Notes: generated by a model from the sequence alone, not told the origin. A DNA stretch of 64,000 bases from Leishmania martiniquensis (GCF_017916325.1 NC_090156.1:437501-501500), one strand, 5' to 3'. Shown: positions 50,714-61,927, counted from the stretch's first letter. A program made the numbers and translations.

Positions 50714-51568
50714 TCACTCCGAGGATTTGGCAGACGCCGTGCACGCCGACTCCACGCGCTGGTGCTTGGACGGCTCAGCGGTGAAAGCCCTCATCTCGCC
50801 TTGGTCCCGACTCGATTTCATGCCGACAGTCGGCCCAGATACAGCTGCTCCCTCCGTTGCCGTCTTGGGAAGCGTCGAGACCCCGTTCCTAGCACTCCAG
50901 CCGCCGGCCGGCTTCTCGGGCGTCTCAGGACCGGTGGCTGCCTTCTTCACTGCCACGTTGAGGAAGCGCTTCTCGACTTCCTTGATGGCCAATTGCTGTG
51001 TCCGCATCTCCTCGATAGAGGGCAGCTGCTGCTGCGTGTAGCACTCGCGGCAGGTCGCGATGTACATGTCTGCGCCGCCGATGAGTTCCTGCTTCTCCAC
51101 ATTCACGGTGCGACGCGTAAAGCAGGCCGGCTGCTCGTGGCACATCATGCACACGGCCGTCAGCTTATCCACCGCCTCGCAGTACGGGACGAGCTCGCAG
51201 ATCTGCCCAAATGGCTTGCGCCGGTAGTCGCCGTCGAGCGCTGACACCATTACAACCTTTCCCGCGTCGGCAGCGGTGTTGCAGAAATCCACGAGGTCGG
51301 AGAAAAACTGACCCTCGTCGATTGCCAGCACATCGAACCTCTGCCAACTGTCCCGCACCTCTTTCAGCTGCGAGACCGCTGCCTGCGCCCGTAGCATTAG
51401 TTGATCATGCGAAGCGACGTTGTGCTCATCATACCGGGTGTCCTTCGAGTACTTGATGACGAAGCAGCTGCGACGGGCATGAATTTCGCGCTTGACACGG
51501 CGCATCAGTTCAGTCGTCTTCCCGGCAAACATAGGGCCGATGATGAGTTCTATACGACCGCGGAACAT
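50714..51568 (-). CDS. TK: Thymidine kinase (type II)
   Basis: This encodes 284 residues from the ATG at 51566-51568 (MFRGRIELI). It phosphorylates thymidine and deoxyuridine with ATP in the pyrimidine salvage pathway. Seen: P-loop GPMFAGKTTE (about 11-20), Walker B and catalytic DEGQFF (about 84-90), the lasso segment LIGGADMYIA, and two zinc-binding Cys pairs (CMMC and CREC), all in the order of human TK1. The last 90 residues beyond the kinase fold are polar and Pro/Ser/Thr-rich, an extension not found in the animal core enzyme. Only one kinase domain is present, whereas T. brucei TK is a tandem fusion. The frame is open upstream, but the acceptor AG at 51616-51617 favours this start. Confidence 0.97.
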   Translation of the reverse strand: MFRGRIELIIGPMFAGKTTELMRRVKREIHARRSCFVIKYSKDTRYDEHNVASHDQLMLRAQAAVSQLKEVRDSWQRFDVLAIDEGQFFSDLVDFCNTAADAGKVVMVSALDGDYRRKPFGQICELVPYCEAVDKLTAVCMMCHEQPACFTRRTVNVEKQELIGGADMYIATCRECYTQQQLPSIEEMRTQQLAIKEVEKRFLNVAVKKAATGPETPEKPAGGWSARNGVSTLPKTATEGAAVSGPTVGMKSSRDQGEMRAFTAEPSKHQRVESACTASAKSSE

Positions 51569-51615
51569 CTTGGCGACCGTTGTAAGTGTGTGCGTGTTTG
51601 TGTACCTGTGCGCTT

Positions 51616-51650
51616 CTCGCAGTAGAGAGAGAGGAGGAGAGGGGTGGGTG
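51616..51650 (-). promoter_or_regulatory. Polypyrimidine tract and trans-splice acceptor of thymidine kinase
   Basis: A sense-strand CT run at 51622-51650 is followed by AG at 51616-51617, giving a leader of 47 nt. Confidence 0.55.
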
Positions 51651-52585
51651 GATGGACGTATGAATGCCGGCGGATCTCTCTGCTGGTGGCTGGAGAGGGC
51701 AATCACCACTGCTCGTCTATTGGCGTAATGGGGGAAGGTGAAAGGCCGAGGGGTGCGAGGCAGGTGCACAGAGATGGCGAGCTGATCTGTGTGTGTGTGT
51801 AGCGATTATGTCTATGTGGGCTCCTTCAGCGTAGGTGCTCGCTTGCAAGGCAAAGACAGGGTGGGGACTATGTGGAAGGACGGGCGCGCGTATATATATA
51901 TATATATGTGTATTTATGTGTGCGCGTATGGACTCAACGGTGATGCCAAAAAAAAAATGCTGTTGAATGACAGCGTGCTGTGCGATGGCGTCGGTGGTCT
52001 ATATGACGTGTGCGTGTGCGTGAATGGCACGTGAGGGGGGAGGGAGGGAGGGAGGGAAAGGGATGTGGCAAATAGGAGGTGCAAAAGACAAAGGGGAACG
52101 AAGTATACACGGCCATGCATCAGCCGCGGCGACGGTCAGGGCCCGCTGAGTCGAACCGAATGGAAAAAGCACCTGCAAAAATGTTCACAGCCGACTCGAG
52201 CCGCTTTTCCACAATCTCCTCCGCACACACACACACACAGACAGACAGACACAGACACGCTCCCATCCGTTGCAAGCAGGCGGAGAAGATGAGGGTGGAG
52301 TGGGGAGGTCGGGCTGGGACTCCTCTCTTTTTTTCCTTTTCATCGTGTATGTGTATGTGTGTGTGTGTGTGCTCATATGTGCTGAGGCGTATCAGTCGCT
52401 CTTGGTCCCGATGCATAGAACCGAAAAGGGGGCATCGACCCTGGAGCTTTTACACACGGCATGACACACACAGGCACACCCTTGCATATGGGTCGTGATG
52501 TGCGCGCGTGTTCTCTGTGCCGCGTGCCTTTGTGTGGCTCTGGAAAGGTGCTTCGGGTTTCTATTGCGGTAAACGAGAAGATTAC

Positions 52586-52623
52586 AAGTAAATAAATATA
52601 TATATTTATATATAAATATATAA
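52586..52623. repeat. A/T-rich TATA/AAATA repeat block
   Basis: Thirty-eight bases with almost no G or C, unusual in this GC-rich window. Confidence 0.9.
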
Positions 52624-53059
52624 TGTATGCGTGTGTAGGGGGTGGGGTGGGGGTGAGGAGAAGCGTGTGCACAAAAAAGGGAGGAGAGGGAGGAGAGAGA
52701 GGACGAGCAAGAAGAGCGATGATGCGTGCGTGTGTGGGGTGGGTGAAGCGAGAGAGAGAGGTGATGCGACATCTACGAGAAGGTGGAAGACAACAGCACA
52801 ACCGCACACATAGAAAAAGGGATACGTTAGATCGGCACCGACTTCCCTAAATATACAGAGGCGGCCAAACGCAGTGTGTGTGAGAGTGAAGAAGACGCAC
52901 AAATGGTCGCACGCGCAGGTACGAGCTGCGGAGGGAAGGGCGTAAAGGAAAGGGTGGGCGGGCTGGAGAGGGAGGCTAATAGGGCTCCCCGACGCTCGCA
53001 CTACACGAATGGTTTCTTCATTTGGTTCGGCTGTGTTTGGACCACACCTTGCATCCGCG

Positions 53060-56000
53060 TCACATGTGTGTGGCGCGGGCTCGCTTCATATGGGATGCGA
53101 AGGAGCCGCTCGAGTCTGTCGCCGCCGTCGACATCGTCGGCAGTCCGCGATGGCCGCATGCCGTGCGCATAAGGCTGGCCTCAATGGCTGAGTTACTGCC
53201 TCTACCGCCGCTGAAAGTGGCGGTAGTGTTGCTGCGACGCAACGCGGTTGCCTTCGCAGTGGACGTCGGTGCCGCACTGCGGCGAGCGCCAGACGGTGCG
53301 TTCGTTGGCGACGCGCTGTTGCCGGCGGCGCTTGCAGCGAGTGCACCGCCACTGCTGCTCACACCACACTTCGGTTGCTCGTTGCTCTTCTCTTCCTTTC
53401 GCTCACCCCCGCTCCCTCGAATGGCGGCACCGCTGCTGTTGATGCGCCCGCCGGACGATGGAGAGTCGCCGGTGCCAGCTGCCGCAGCTGCTGGCGGCAA
53501 TCCAGCACCACCGGTACTCGCGGCCGCTGAGGTGGACGTATTGCTGCGGATGTACGTGCGCGAGCTCGTCTGCCGGCTGAAGTCCAGGCGCGGCGCCGCG
53601 TCCACTGTTGTTTTTCCACCTGAGCTGCTTACTGCCACACCCAGTGCTGTATCGCTTGCCGTGCCTCGCTTCGGCGTGTTGCCGTACGACGCGTTTGCAG
53701 CTTCTCGCGCGACGGCAAAGTTCGCAGTCGAGGCGTGGCCGCTCGTTTCTGCTCCCATCGCCGCCGACGCGGACGCTGTGCGAGAGAATGGCGCACTACG
53801 CGGCGGGTGCTTGACAGTGCACGCTTGGATTTTTACTGAAGGACTTGCTGTGGCTGCGTCAGCCATCGCCGCTGCAGTGGTCCCGCAACAGTGAAAGCTC
53901 TTGCTCGCAGTCTCCCGCGATGCCGGGATATCCAGCTTGTCCAGCAGCGGCAGCAGCAGGTCTGCTAGCTGTGCCAACAGCTTCCGGTGATCCGTGGCGG
54001 CGCGTGACACCGTAGTCCCGAGAGCGCTCTTCCGATGCCCGCTGCGTCGCGTTCCACTGTTGTCATCAACAGCCCTCCCACTGTCCGTCTCGCTGCCACA
54101 CCCGCCTGCCGCCCCCGCGCGATCGGCTGCGCTGCCCGGTGAGAGGCTTGCCTCCATGCCCATGGAGGTGACGACGCACTGCAGGCGACGCAGGCACTGC
54201 TGGAGGGTTGTGTTGCTGTTGGTCAAGACGACGAGGGACTCCCGGGCAACGTCGTCACGCTCAGCGTCTTCGTTTTGCCTCCGCGGCGACACAGGCACAG
54301 AGTGCTGCTCGGCGGCCCGCCTCTTCTCCCTCTCCTCCATCCGAATCAGCTGCTTCACCAGCAAATCAAAGTCGTGCTTCTTCGCCCGCAGCTCCTGCTG
54401 CGCCGCCTCCAACTCGCGCTGCATGGAGGCTTGGATGTTCGACAAGTCGCTCATGTCCGTGTCCATTTCTCGAACCTGGCGTGCGAGTGCCGTGCGCTCT
54501 TCCTTGGCAAGCCTCAGTGCCTCCCGCAGCGCCGCCTCCTCGGCCGACGCACCCGAGTCAACGCCGGGGCCTGAGGACGCCATCTTCGACTGCAGCTCCG
54601 CTAACGCCACCTCCTTCATGGCTAGCGCCTCCTCGACCTCAGCCAGCCGGGCCGCCGCGAAAATCGACGCCGTCCTGTGCTCTTCCAGCATACGGTTCCT
54701 CTCGGACTCTGCAGCCGCCGTCTTGGCGCTCAGCGTCGCCTCCAGCCGCTTCAACTTTTCCTCCAGAGCACCCCCCGAATCACCGGAGCTCGTCTGCTGA
54801 TTGCGCAGCTGCGCTTCTAACGTGCCCACTCGCTCAGCGAGCTGCTCCTTTGCGACGGACAACTCAGTGCAGCGCGCTGTGAGGCCACTCAACGCGTGCT
54901 CCAAGCGTTCGCGCTCCTGCTGCGCATCCGCCGAGAGCTGCGTTGCACGGCGGCTCTCCTCCTCGAGACGGCGTGCCGCCGACTCGGCAGCTGTCAGCCG
55001 CGAGACGAGCTGGCCGATGCGTTCTAGGACGCTGCTCGCATCAGCAGAGCCGCCCGGCAGGACACTGCTCACTCGCGCGTGAATCTCGCGCAGCTTCCAT
55101 GCCTCGGCGGCACGCTGCGTGTTCTGCGCCTGCTGCATCTCCGCTTGCGAGGCGGAAATGGCAGTTGTAACGCGCTGCTCTGCCTCTCTGACGGCTCGCT
55201 GTGCATCCAACACCGTGGCGGCCTCTCGCTTGAATGCATCGCTACACATCCGCAAGTACTCCAGAGCCACATTGCAGGGGTCCGAGCTCAGTTTCTTCGT
55301 CATCTCCACCTTGACAGCTTCGGCGTCCTTCTTCCCCGCGTAGAAGGCGAGATTCACGGCGACCTCTAGCGTGGCAGCACCGTCGCCCAATGAGCACTCC
55401 TTGGTCACGACCGGGACAGCCCCGGCACACCGTGCGGCGTGGCAGAGAAGTAGCGCGTGCAGCACGCGCGTCTGCTGAGCCTCTTCCAACAAGCGATTCG
55501 CTGCACACTGCGCCGACTCCGTAGGCAGCGCCACACTGAAGCGGAACGTACTCATCAGTAGCTCGACCTTCTCATCAGCTTGGCGCTGCAGTAACGTTCG
55601 AGTCGCCTCTTCCCGTGCCTGGTCGACCGCTGCCTGTGCTGTGGCGAGCTGCTCGTGAAGGGCCGCGAGTTCCGTCTTGAACTTCTTCTCCGCAGCTGCC
55701 GCGGCATCCTGCACAGCCGCCTTTGCCCGCTCCGACACGCGCAGCTGCGTGGACTTCATGGCCAGCGCCTTCTGCAGCTCCTGTGCCTCCTGCTGCGTCG
55801 ACTGCAGCGCCTCATACACCTCCTTCACAGTCGCTTCTGTCTCGCGCAGTGCGTTGTCCATATCGGTGTCCAGCGTCTCTCGGTCTGCGTCGCGGCGGCT
55901 AAGCGAGGCTTCGAGAGAGCGCATGGCGCGGCGCAGGCTATCCACTTCGCCCACCCTCTCTGCCAGTGCCGCCTCCAACTCCTTGATCCGCTTGGCGTTA

Positions 56001-57385
56001 CGGTCAGGCGGCTTGCGTGTCGCCAGCTCCGCCTTCGCTTTGTCAAGAAACGTCCTTAGCTCTGGGTAGTCGTGGCTGAGCAGCGAGAAGTCGATCTCAT
56101 CCTCTTTCACGCGCGCTGGGTGGCGGACGTCGAACTCGACGCTGACCGCCTCAGTGTGGGTGCGCACTTCGACGCTCGTGAGGTACCCGTATGGAACCCG
56201 CAGCAGCGTGGAGACAGAACGCAGGAAGGCGTCTTTGAAGGACTCTGGCGAGAAGCAGTGACCATCCACGAAGGCTTGTCCGCCCAGCAGGCGGTAGTGG
56301 TGGGTCACAATAAGGCGATCAGTGCTTGTCTCGCCACTGCTGCTGTGGTGGTCAGCTGTGACTGGCGCAGAGTTCGTGCGACTGTCGCGGGGCCCAGGCT
56401 TCGATGCGCCCTGATGCGCCTCCGAGGTGCTCTTCTGCTTGTGCACCTTTGCTTCAAGTGCCGTGATCAGCCGCTCTTTGCAATCGAGTGTGCTACGCAG
56501 TCCTGCGAGCTCTTCGTCGCGGCACTGCAGCGCCTGCAAGTGTACTGTACACTGCTGCTGCAGTTTTTTCACGGTAGCCGCAGAGTCTTTGGCGTCACAC
56601 GCAGCCTTCGTTAGCTGTCGCTTCAGCTCTCGAATCGTGCGCTGCGCATCGCGCAGTTCCTTCGCGGTGCCTGGCAGACAGCAGTCCTCGTCGGCGGTGG
56701 CGTCATTCGACTCGGTCAGTGCGCACTTCTGAGTCTCCGAGCGTGCTGCGGCGCACTGGCCCGTGCACTTCAGCGCGGCTACTTCTTTCTCCAAGGCCTG
56801 AATCACCAGCTTCTGCCTCTCTTCGTTCCTCCGTGCCGCCGCCAGGGCGTGCTGCTGTTTCTGCACGGCGTCGCGCACCTCATCCATCGACACGATTGCC
56901 TCTGGCCTCGCCGCCGGGGACGACTTGCCCGCAGCACTCTTAGCGCTATTCGCATCCCGCCGGGCCCGCAAGCCGCGAGTAGTGCCGGTAAGGTCCATGA
57001 GCTCCTTCAAGAAGGCGTCTATGGAAGCCGTCTTGGCTTCCATGGCGGTGAAGATAGCATCCTTGTACTTGCGCTCCTGCACCAACACGCGTAGCGCCGC
57101 AATGTCGGAGGTGTGCGCGTCGTAAAACTTCAGGAGATTTTTATTGTCTTCCTCCATGCACGTGTAGTAGTCCACGAGCTGCTTCTCGTATGAAGTGGTA
57201 GCTGCTGGCGCAGAGGCCGCAGCACTCGCTGGCTGTGTTGCAGTGGGTGGTGTCGGCAGGGACCCGGGCTGCGCCACGTACGACCGCGGAATATTCGAGA
57301 CATGCACAGCTGCCCCTCTGGGCGCCGCCGTGGCGCCCGCCGGCAGCGGGGCTGAGTCATAGCGCTTCAGCTTGCGGCCCTCCAT
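53060..57385 (-). CDS. Large coiled-coil protein with FAZ1-type domains
   Basis: This encodes 1441 residues from the ATG at 57383-57385 (MEGRKLKRYD). The frame is open 4 codons further only through GTG. Coiled coils cover about 165-310, 470-610 and 740-1130. Between them lie two globular regions. The first (about 355-455) reads VTHHYRLLGGQAFVDGHCF, then FKDAFLRSVSTLLRVPYGYL and VSVEFDVRHPARVKEDEIDF. The second (about 615-720) reads MSTFRFSVALPTE, later LEVAVNLAFYAGKKDAEAV. The first fits the kinetoplastid domain found in flagellum attachment zone protein FAZ1 and related coiled-coil proteins; the second looks like a diverged copy. The C-terminal 300 residues are Ser/Ala/Gly-rich with arginine patches. 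A cytoskeletal or flagellum-attachment role is inferred. Confidence 0.85.
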   Translation of the reverse strand: MEGRKLKRYDSAPLPAGATAAPRGAAVHVSNIPRSYVAQPGSLPTPPTATQPASAAASAPAATTSYEKQLVDYYTCMEEDNKNLLKFYDAHTSDIAALRVLVQERKYKDAIFTAMEAKTASIDAFLKELMDLTGTTRGLRARRDANSAKSAAGKSSPAARPEAIVSMDEVRDAVQKQQHALAAARRNEERQKLVIQALEKEVAALKCTGQCAAARSETQKCALTESNDATADEDCCLPGTAKELRDAQRTIRELKRQLTKAACDAKDSAATVKKLQQQCTVHLQALQCRDEELAGLRSTLDCKERLITALEAKVHKQKSTSEAHQGASKPGPRDSRTNSAPVTADHHSSSGETSTDRLIVTHHYRLLGGQAFVDGHCFSPESFKDAFLRSVSTLLRVPYGYLTSVEVRTHTEAVSVEFDVRHPARVKEDEIDFSLLSHDYPELRTFLDKAKAELATRKPPDRNAKRIKELEAALAERVGEVDSLRRAMRSLEASLSRRDADRETLDTDMDNALRETEATVKEVYEALQSTQQEAQELQKALAMKSTQLRVSERAKAAVQDAAAAAEKKFKTELAALHEQLATAQAAVDQAREEATRTLLQRQADEKVELLMSTFRFSVALPTESAQCAANRLLEEAQQTRVLHALLLCHAARCAGAVPVVTKECSLGDGAATLEVAVNLAFYAGKKDAEAVKVEMTKKLSSDPCNVALEYLRMCSDAFKREAATVLDAQRAVREAEQRVTTAISASQAEMQQAQNTQRAAEAWKLREIHARVSSVLPGGSADASSVLERIGQLVSRLTAAESAARRLEEESRRATQLSADAQQERERLEHALSGLTARCTELSVAKEQLAERVGTLEAQLRNQQTSSGDSGGALEEKLKRLEATLSAKTAAAESERNRMLEEHRTASIFAAARLAEVEEALAMKEVALAELQSKMASSGPGVDSGASAEEAALREALRLAKEERTALARQVREMDTDMSDLSNIQASMQRELEAAQQELRAKKHDFDLLVKQLIRMEEREKRRAAEQHSVPVSPRRQNEDAERDDVARESLVVLTNSNTTLQQCLRRLQCVVTSMGMEASLSPGSAADRAGAAGGCGSETDSGRAVDDNSGTRRSGHRKSALGTTVSRAATDHRKLLAQLADLLLPLLDKLDIPASRETASKSFHCCGTTAAAMADAATASPSVKIQACTVKHPPRSAPFSRTASASAAMGAETSGHASTANFAVAREAANASYGNTPKRGTASDTALGVAVSSSGGKTTVDAAPRLDFSRQTSSRTYIRSNTSTSAAASTGGAGLPPAAAAAGTGDSPSSGGRINSSGAAIRGSGGERKEEKSNEQPKCGVSSSGGALAASAAGNSASPTNAPSGARRSAAPTSTAKATALRRSNTTATFSGGRGSNSAIEASLMRTACGHRGLPTMSTAATDSSGSFASHMKRARATHM

Positions 57386-60259
57386 CGACGTGGTCACGCA
57401 GTAAACGGCGTGCGTGCCCTATTCGCGACTCCGTCTTCAGCAGAGTTATCTGCTCGTAGTAAGTATGTATGCGGAGGCGGGTGGGGGTGAGGTGGAGCTC
57501 AAGCTCCAGCACAGGCAATGCAGAGTGCGTGCCTGTGGATATATGCGCCAACGAGGAGGAGAGAGCGCGAGCCAAACAAAATAAAATCTAGGAGAGACTG
57601 AGGTACAGGTGAGTGCGTGGGTTTATGTGTGTGAGGTATCCAGAGCACGCAGGTCTACACGATGCTCCCATGAACACAATGAGAAGCAGCGCCAACACAC
57701 ACATACAAAAAAAAGATCTAACGAGACGGAAACAAAAGCAAGGCGGAGGCCAAGAAAAAAACTGAGAGCGAGAGAGCGCACTACCCGTCGTCTAGAGGCA
57801 CACTGGAGCTCTTCTGTGCACGCGTTCGCGTTCGTTGGGCGCGACGAACTGACCCTAAACCAAAGATAGCGAACAAATGGGGCACTGTCGCCTTTTCCTG
57901 TATGGCCCGCCGTATGCAGGAGGGGTATCTAAGTGTGTGTGTGTGTGCCTGTAGAGGAAGGGGGAGGGGGCCGTCGTGGCGGTGTAGATGTGCACTACGA
58001 TAGGCCCTCCCCTTTCACATCCGAAGGCGATGATCACGACCGGTGCAGTGACGACGGGGTTGAGTGCGACGGTGTCAGGTGCGCGCGCGAGACAATGGCG
58101 ACAGAACAAGAGCACAAAAAAGACCAGAAAAGGATATCGAGTGCGTGAGGGAGAGGTTGATTAGCAAACGTGAAGGGAAAGGCTCCTTCCGAGCGGAGCA
58201 CGTGCACGAGTGCTGCACACACGCACACACACATACAGTGGTGATCTGTGTGGTGGGTGCAGAAGACATCTGTAGTGCGCCTCGCTGACGCGAACCAGTT
58301 GAGGACGCCGTGGTGAGTGGCAGTTACAGGAATAGAGGCGCACTCCAGTTTACATCACCCGCCAGGTGGCCACAGCTGCATCGCACTCGAGCACGCCCGC
58401 TCGAAGAAGACTAGCATGCGTCTGCTTTCTTTTGCTTGGCGTGCCCGCATGATCCGGGATGGCCCCACTCATCCAAACACGCCCCAACCCCCATCGCCTA
58501 CCTTCCATCTACCCATTCACCTCCTCTCTCCGGGGGCCGGCTGCTGCTGTCGCCGGGCCGTGGACACAGGCAGCGCCCGACCGACGAACCACCGATCCTG
58601 CCCGCGCCGTTTTCTCACACGTTTCCCTCGACAGCCTTTCTTTGTTCTGTCTGAAGTCTCATCAGGGGCGAGGGTGGGGAGCGGTAAAGGAGAGAGCGCA
58701 GGTAATGGTGGCGGTGATGGCCGAGAAGAGGCGAGGGCTATGCGCCAGGACAGTGCCGATGACAGACGCGGCGAGAGAAGGATAGGAACGAAGGGCAGAG
58801 CGAGCGGTGGAGGCGGGCGACGCGCTGGTGGTGGCAAGAACGATGTATGACGATGATGAGAGGAGGGGCTCAGAGAGGGAGAGAGAGAGAGAAACGCGGA
58901 TAGAGATCGGAGAAGAAGAAGCGAATGTGTAAACTATGCGTGTCAGAGGCCACTCTCTGACGCGTGTGCGTGGGAACCCATCGCGTAGTGCCCCAGGGAA
59001 GGGGGAGGGGAAGGACGCACCACAGAAAATCAAAGCAGAGGAGGAAATGGCCGCTCAGCGAAGAGAACCAACCAACGATAGAAAGGCAGAGAGAAAAAAA
59101 GGCGCTTCACCTGGCCAATGAGGCAGCGGGGGGGGAGGGGACGGAATGACTTCGTACCCGTAGAAGGACCGCAGATGGGCCCAGAGATACACACACTGGC
59201 CCACAGAGAAAAAGCGAGAGGCAATACCGAGCAGGAGGTGCAAGTAACCCTCATCACCGCGCCCCTCCTTCTCTCACGTGCTTGCGACGGGGCGCGTCGT
59301 GAACGATAGCGCGTGTGTGCGTGCACGCGCGCAAGAGAAGAAGCGAAGAGCACCAACACCAGCGAAAGAATAACACAAGCACATGCATATATATATATAA
59401 GCGAAAGATGCCGATAATGAGGTCGATCAATGATCGAAGGCGTCTGTTTGTTGCCGAACGCCTTTCCCTTGCGAAGACGCTGCTGTCTACGCTTCACGAG
59501 AAGCGGAGCTCCGCGCACACACAGACGTGGGCACACATCACCACCACCACCGTCCTTTCTCCACTACCCGACATACAAACACACACACAAACACACAGAG
59601 ATCGACACCTCCACACATGGCAAAGGTAAACAAAAGAGTAACACCCAAAAAAAACGAACAGCACAGACGGGTGGTGATTCGAGCGGAGCACTAAAGCACC
59701 GCATCATCACCGTCTTCTTCATGATACTGCTGCTGCTGCGTGCGTGCGTCAGGCAGCAGACCCGGTACGCGTCCCCATCCACCCACACGCCCACAAAGGC
59801 GCGCGCGCCCGGTGTGGGGCTCGATAAGGAAGAGAGAGAGAGAGCGAATGTGTGATGGTGGAGAAGAAAATGGGACACAGAAGCAACACACGCAGTTCAG
59901 AGAGCGAAATACGTGCGAGGAAGAAAGACGTGCAGGGGAGAGGGGGAGCACAAGACAAAAAAAGGGGGGTGAGGTGCCCCCCTCTCTCTCTGTGCGTATG
60001 TGTGCGATACCGAGAGAGGGCGGAGGAGAGGGACAAGTGGGAGAGCGACGTCGTTCGCTTCCAGCGAGGGCGATGATACCCACATCCTCGCAGCTTCACA
60101 CGCGCCTCTGCACGACGGCGCCGCAAGGAAGCAACGATAAAATTTACCCTCCCCCTCTATTACCTTTAACCCTGTGGTCCAATCTCCTTTGCGGGCTCGG
60201 ACACGACAGCAGCCATGGCGGCGTTCTACGCCTTTACCACCTCCACGGCAAAGGTCACC
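57386..60259. other. Intergenic spacer
   Basis: This holds splice signals of the FAZ-like gene on the left and the 3'UTR of the WD40 gene on the right. GA-rich plus-strand blocks, CA runs and a TA run at 59387-59399 are present. No gene seen on either strand. Confidence 0.65.
57453..57496 (-). promoter_or_regulatory. Candidate trans-splice acceptor of the FAZ-like gene
   Basis: A C/T-rich sense strand at 57470-57496 is followed by AG at 57453-57454, about 67 nt before the ATG. Confidence 0.45.
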
Positions 60260-61927
60260 TCAGTCCGCTTTTCGGTCATCGGACTGCCCGCCATGCCGCT
60301 CCCTTGCGTTCGCTTCGGCTGGCGCGTCGGACATCGCAGGCGACTCCGTCCGCCCGGAGACCTTGGCGCCCTCCGCGGCGCTGAGGTGCGGGCCCTTGCC
60401 CATCTTCTCCAACTCGGTGCGCAGCTCAGCACTTTTCCTCCTTTCCACCGCAAGCTCTGCCTGCAGCTGATGTACTTCCCTCTGCGCCTCAGCCGTATAA
60501 TCGTCGCGGATCGACTCCGCCACAGCGTCGAGAGGGATGCCGCCGTCATCGTCATCGACGCCCCCTGCGTTTTGAGCCTCGTAGCGGTTCACTACGTCGC
60601 CGGTATCGTTGACGCCGCTGCCGTTGTCGGGGTGCACATCTGCCGAATCTGCCAATAGCGCTGCCACAGTGCGCCGCAGCTGCGCAACGCTCTCGCGCAG
60701 CTCTTGGACCCTGTTTTCTGGCAGTGCACTCGCAGAGCGGGACCGCTTGTACTTGTTTGCGTCAACAGCGCCCCTGCTTGCGTGATCGCCGCGGTGCCGG
60801 CCCCCGCGCGACGAGCGCGGCTTCCGACTTTGCAGGGGTTGGCGCCCACGCATCAAGACGCACGCTTTGTCGGCGGACTGCTTCGCGCCACCCGATAAGG
60901 AGACGTCCCAGGACTGCCACGACCCATCCGCCGCTGTGGTCCACACATTGCAGAAGAAGGAGTGAGTCACGGGGAGGATCGACATGGCGAAGCGCTGCGT
61001 CCTGGCAGCGGCCCTGCTTCTCGCCAGCGGCTGCGTAGCCCGGTAGAGGATCTCTTTTGAGAAGCGGTTCGTAACGGCGATTGCGCCATCCTTGCTGCCA
61101 GACCACACCGTCTCGTCCACCTTCTGCAGCGCTACCACAGGAGCGCGGTGGGCTCTGATGATGTTGGTGGCGGCCAGCGTGCAGAGGTCCCACACGCGAA
61201 TCGCGGAGTCCTCGCTGCCGGCCCACAACTCTGCTGTGTCGTCCAGCACCAAAACGCTTAGAATACAGAGGCCCTGCTTCTCGAGCGTGGCGACACAGTC
61301 GCCGCCTTCCGTTTTGGCCCTGCTCGTTCTCGTGGTCGCCGCTTTCCACACCTTGATGGTGCCGTCGTCGCTGCCCGACACGACGTAGCGGTGACCGCCC
61401 TGCTGATCCAGGTACGTCGTCAAGGAGCGGACCGTGCTGCGGTGGCCATAGAACATGCGACTGTAGCGCAGGTCTGCCGCCTCCCACTCGTGCACCTTCC
61501 AGTCCGCCCCACCCGTGTACACATAGTCACCGGCGGCGCACATTGCGTAGACGGCAGCCGTGTGCTGCGTTGACTCACGCAGCAACTTGTGAGTAGCGTG
61601 GTCAAAGACGCGAATGGCGCCATCAGAGTAGCCGACCCAGATGCAGTCGCCGACGTTCGCAATCACAAGCACCATGGAGCGGCCGTTGGGCTTGATGCGG
61701 CCCACCTCCATCCCGCTGGGTGTGAGGCGGGTCGCGATGGCACCGTCTCTCTCACCCGTCCACGCCATGCCGTTTAGGGCCATTGTCGAACAGCGCGACT
61801 GGCCATCGAAACGCCCGCAGACGGTAACGCCATCGCAGCCGCTTCCGTTACGGCGGTGTGCCGACAACGTCCCCTTTGACTTGGCATTGCCTGGCTTGCG
61901 AGGCATCGACGCTACTGGAGCCCTCAT
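60260..61927 (-). CDS. WD40-repeat protein with C-terminal coiled coil
   Basis: This encodes 555 residues from the ATG at 61925-61927 (MRAPVASMP). Upstream the frame continues only to a TTG codon at 61948. WD40 blades span about residues 40-340; clear ends are CIWVGYSDGAIRVFDHAT, YVYTGGADWKVHEWEA, YVVSGSDDGTIKVWKA, ELWAGSEDSAIRVWDL and TVWSGSKDGAIAV. A basic, Ser-rich linker follows, then two short coils (RVQELRESVAQLRRTVAALL and REVHQLQAELAVERRKSAEL) and a charged tail. The short blades with W/Y-xG-xxDxxIxVWD turns resemble propellers of cytoskeletal and signalling adaptors. The specific partner is unknown. Confidence 0.9.
   Translation of the reverse strand: MRAPVASMPRKPGNAKSKGTLSAHRRNGSGCDGVTVCGRFDGQSRCSTMALNGMAWTGERDGAIATRLTPSGMEVGRIKPNGRSMVLVIANVGDCIWVGYSDGAIRVFDHATHKLLRESTQHTAAVYAMCAAGDYVYTGGADWKVHEWEAADLRYSRMFYGHRSTVRSLTTYLDQQGGHRYVVSGSDDGTIKVWKAATTRTSRAKTEGGDCVATLEKQGLCILSVLVLDDTAELWAGSEDSAIRVWDLCTLAATNIIRAHRAPVVALQKVDETVWSGSKDGAIAVTNRFSKEILYRATQPLARSRAAARTQRFAMSILPVTHSFFCNVWTTAADGSWQSWDVSLSGGAKQSADKACVLMRGRQPLQSRKPRSSRGGRHRGDHASRGAVDANKYKRSRSASALPENRVQELRESVAQLRRTVAALLADSADVHPDNGSGVNDTGDVVNRYEAQNAGGVDDDDGGIPLDAVAESIRDDYTAEAQREVHQLQAELAVERRKSAELRTELEKMGKGPHLSAAEGAKVSGRTESPAMSDAPAEANARERHGGQSDDRKAD

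Larger units (their letters stand above)
51569..53059. other. Intergenic spacer
   Basis: This contains TK splice signals, a (TA)n run at 51891-51907, an A/T-rich block at 52586-52623 and GT/CA repeats. No gene seen. Confidence 0.65.

Noticed and set aside
51569..51769. Upstream extension of thymidine kinase
   Set aside because: It would place the polypyrimidine tract and acceptor inside the coding region; the kinase fold begins at MFRGRIELI.
53022..53894. 290-codon plus-strand frame
   Set aside because: Antisense shadow of the Ser/Ala-rich end of the FAZ-like gene.
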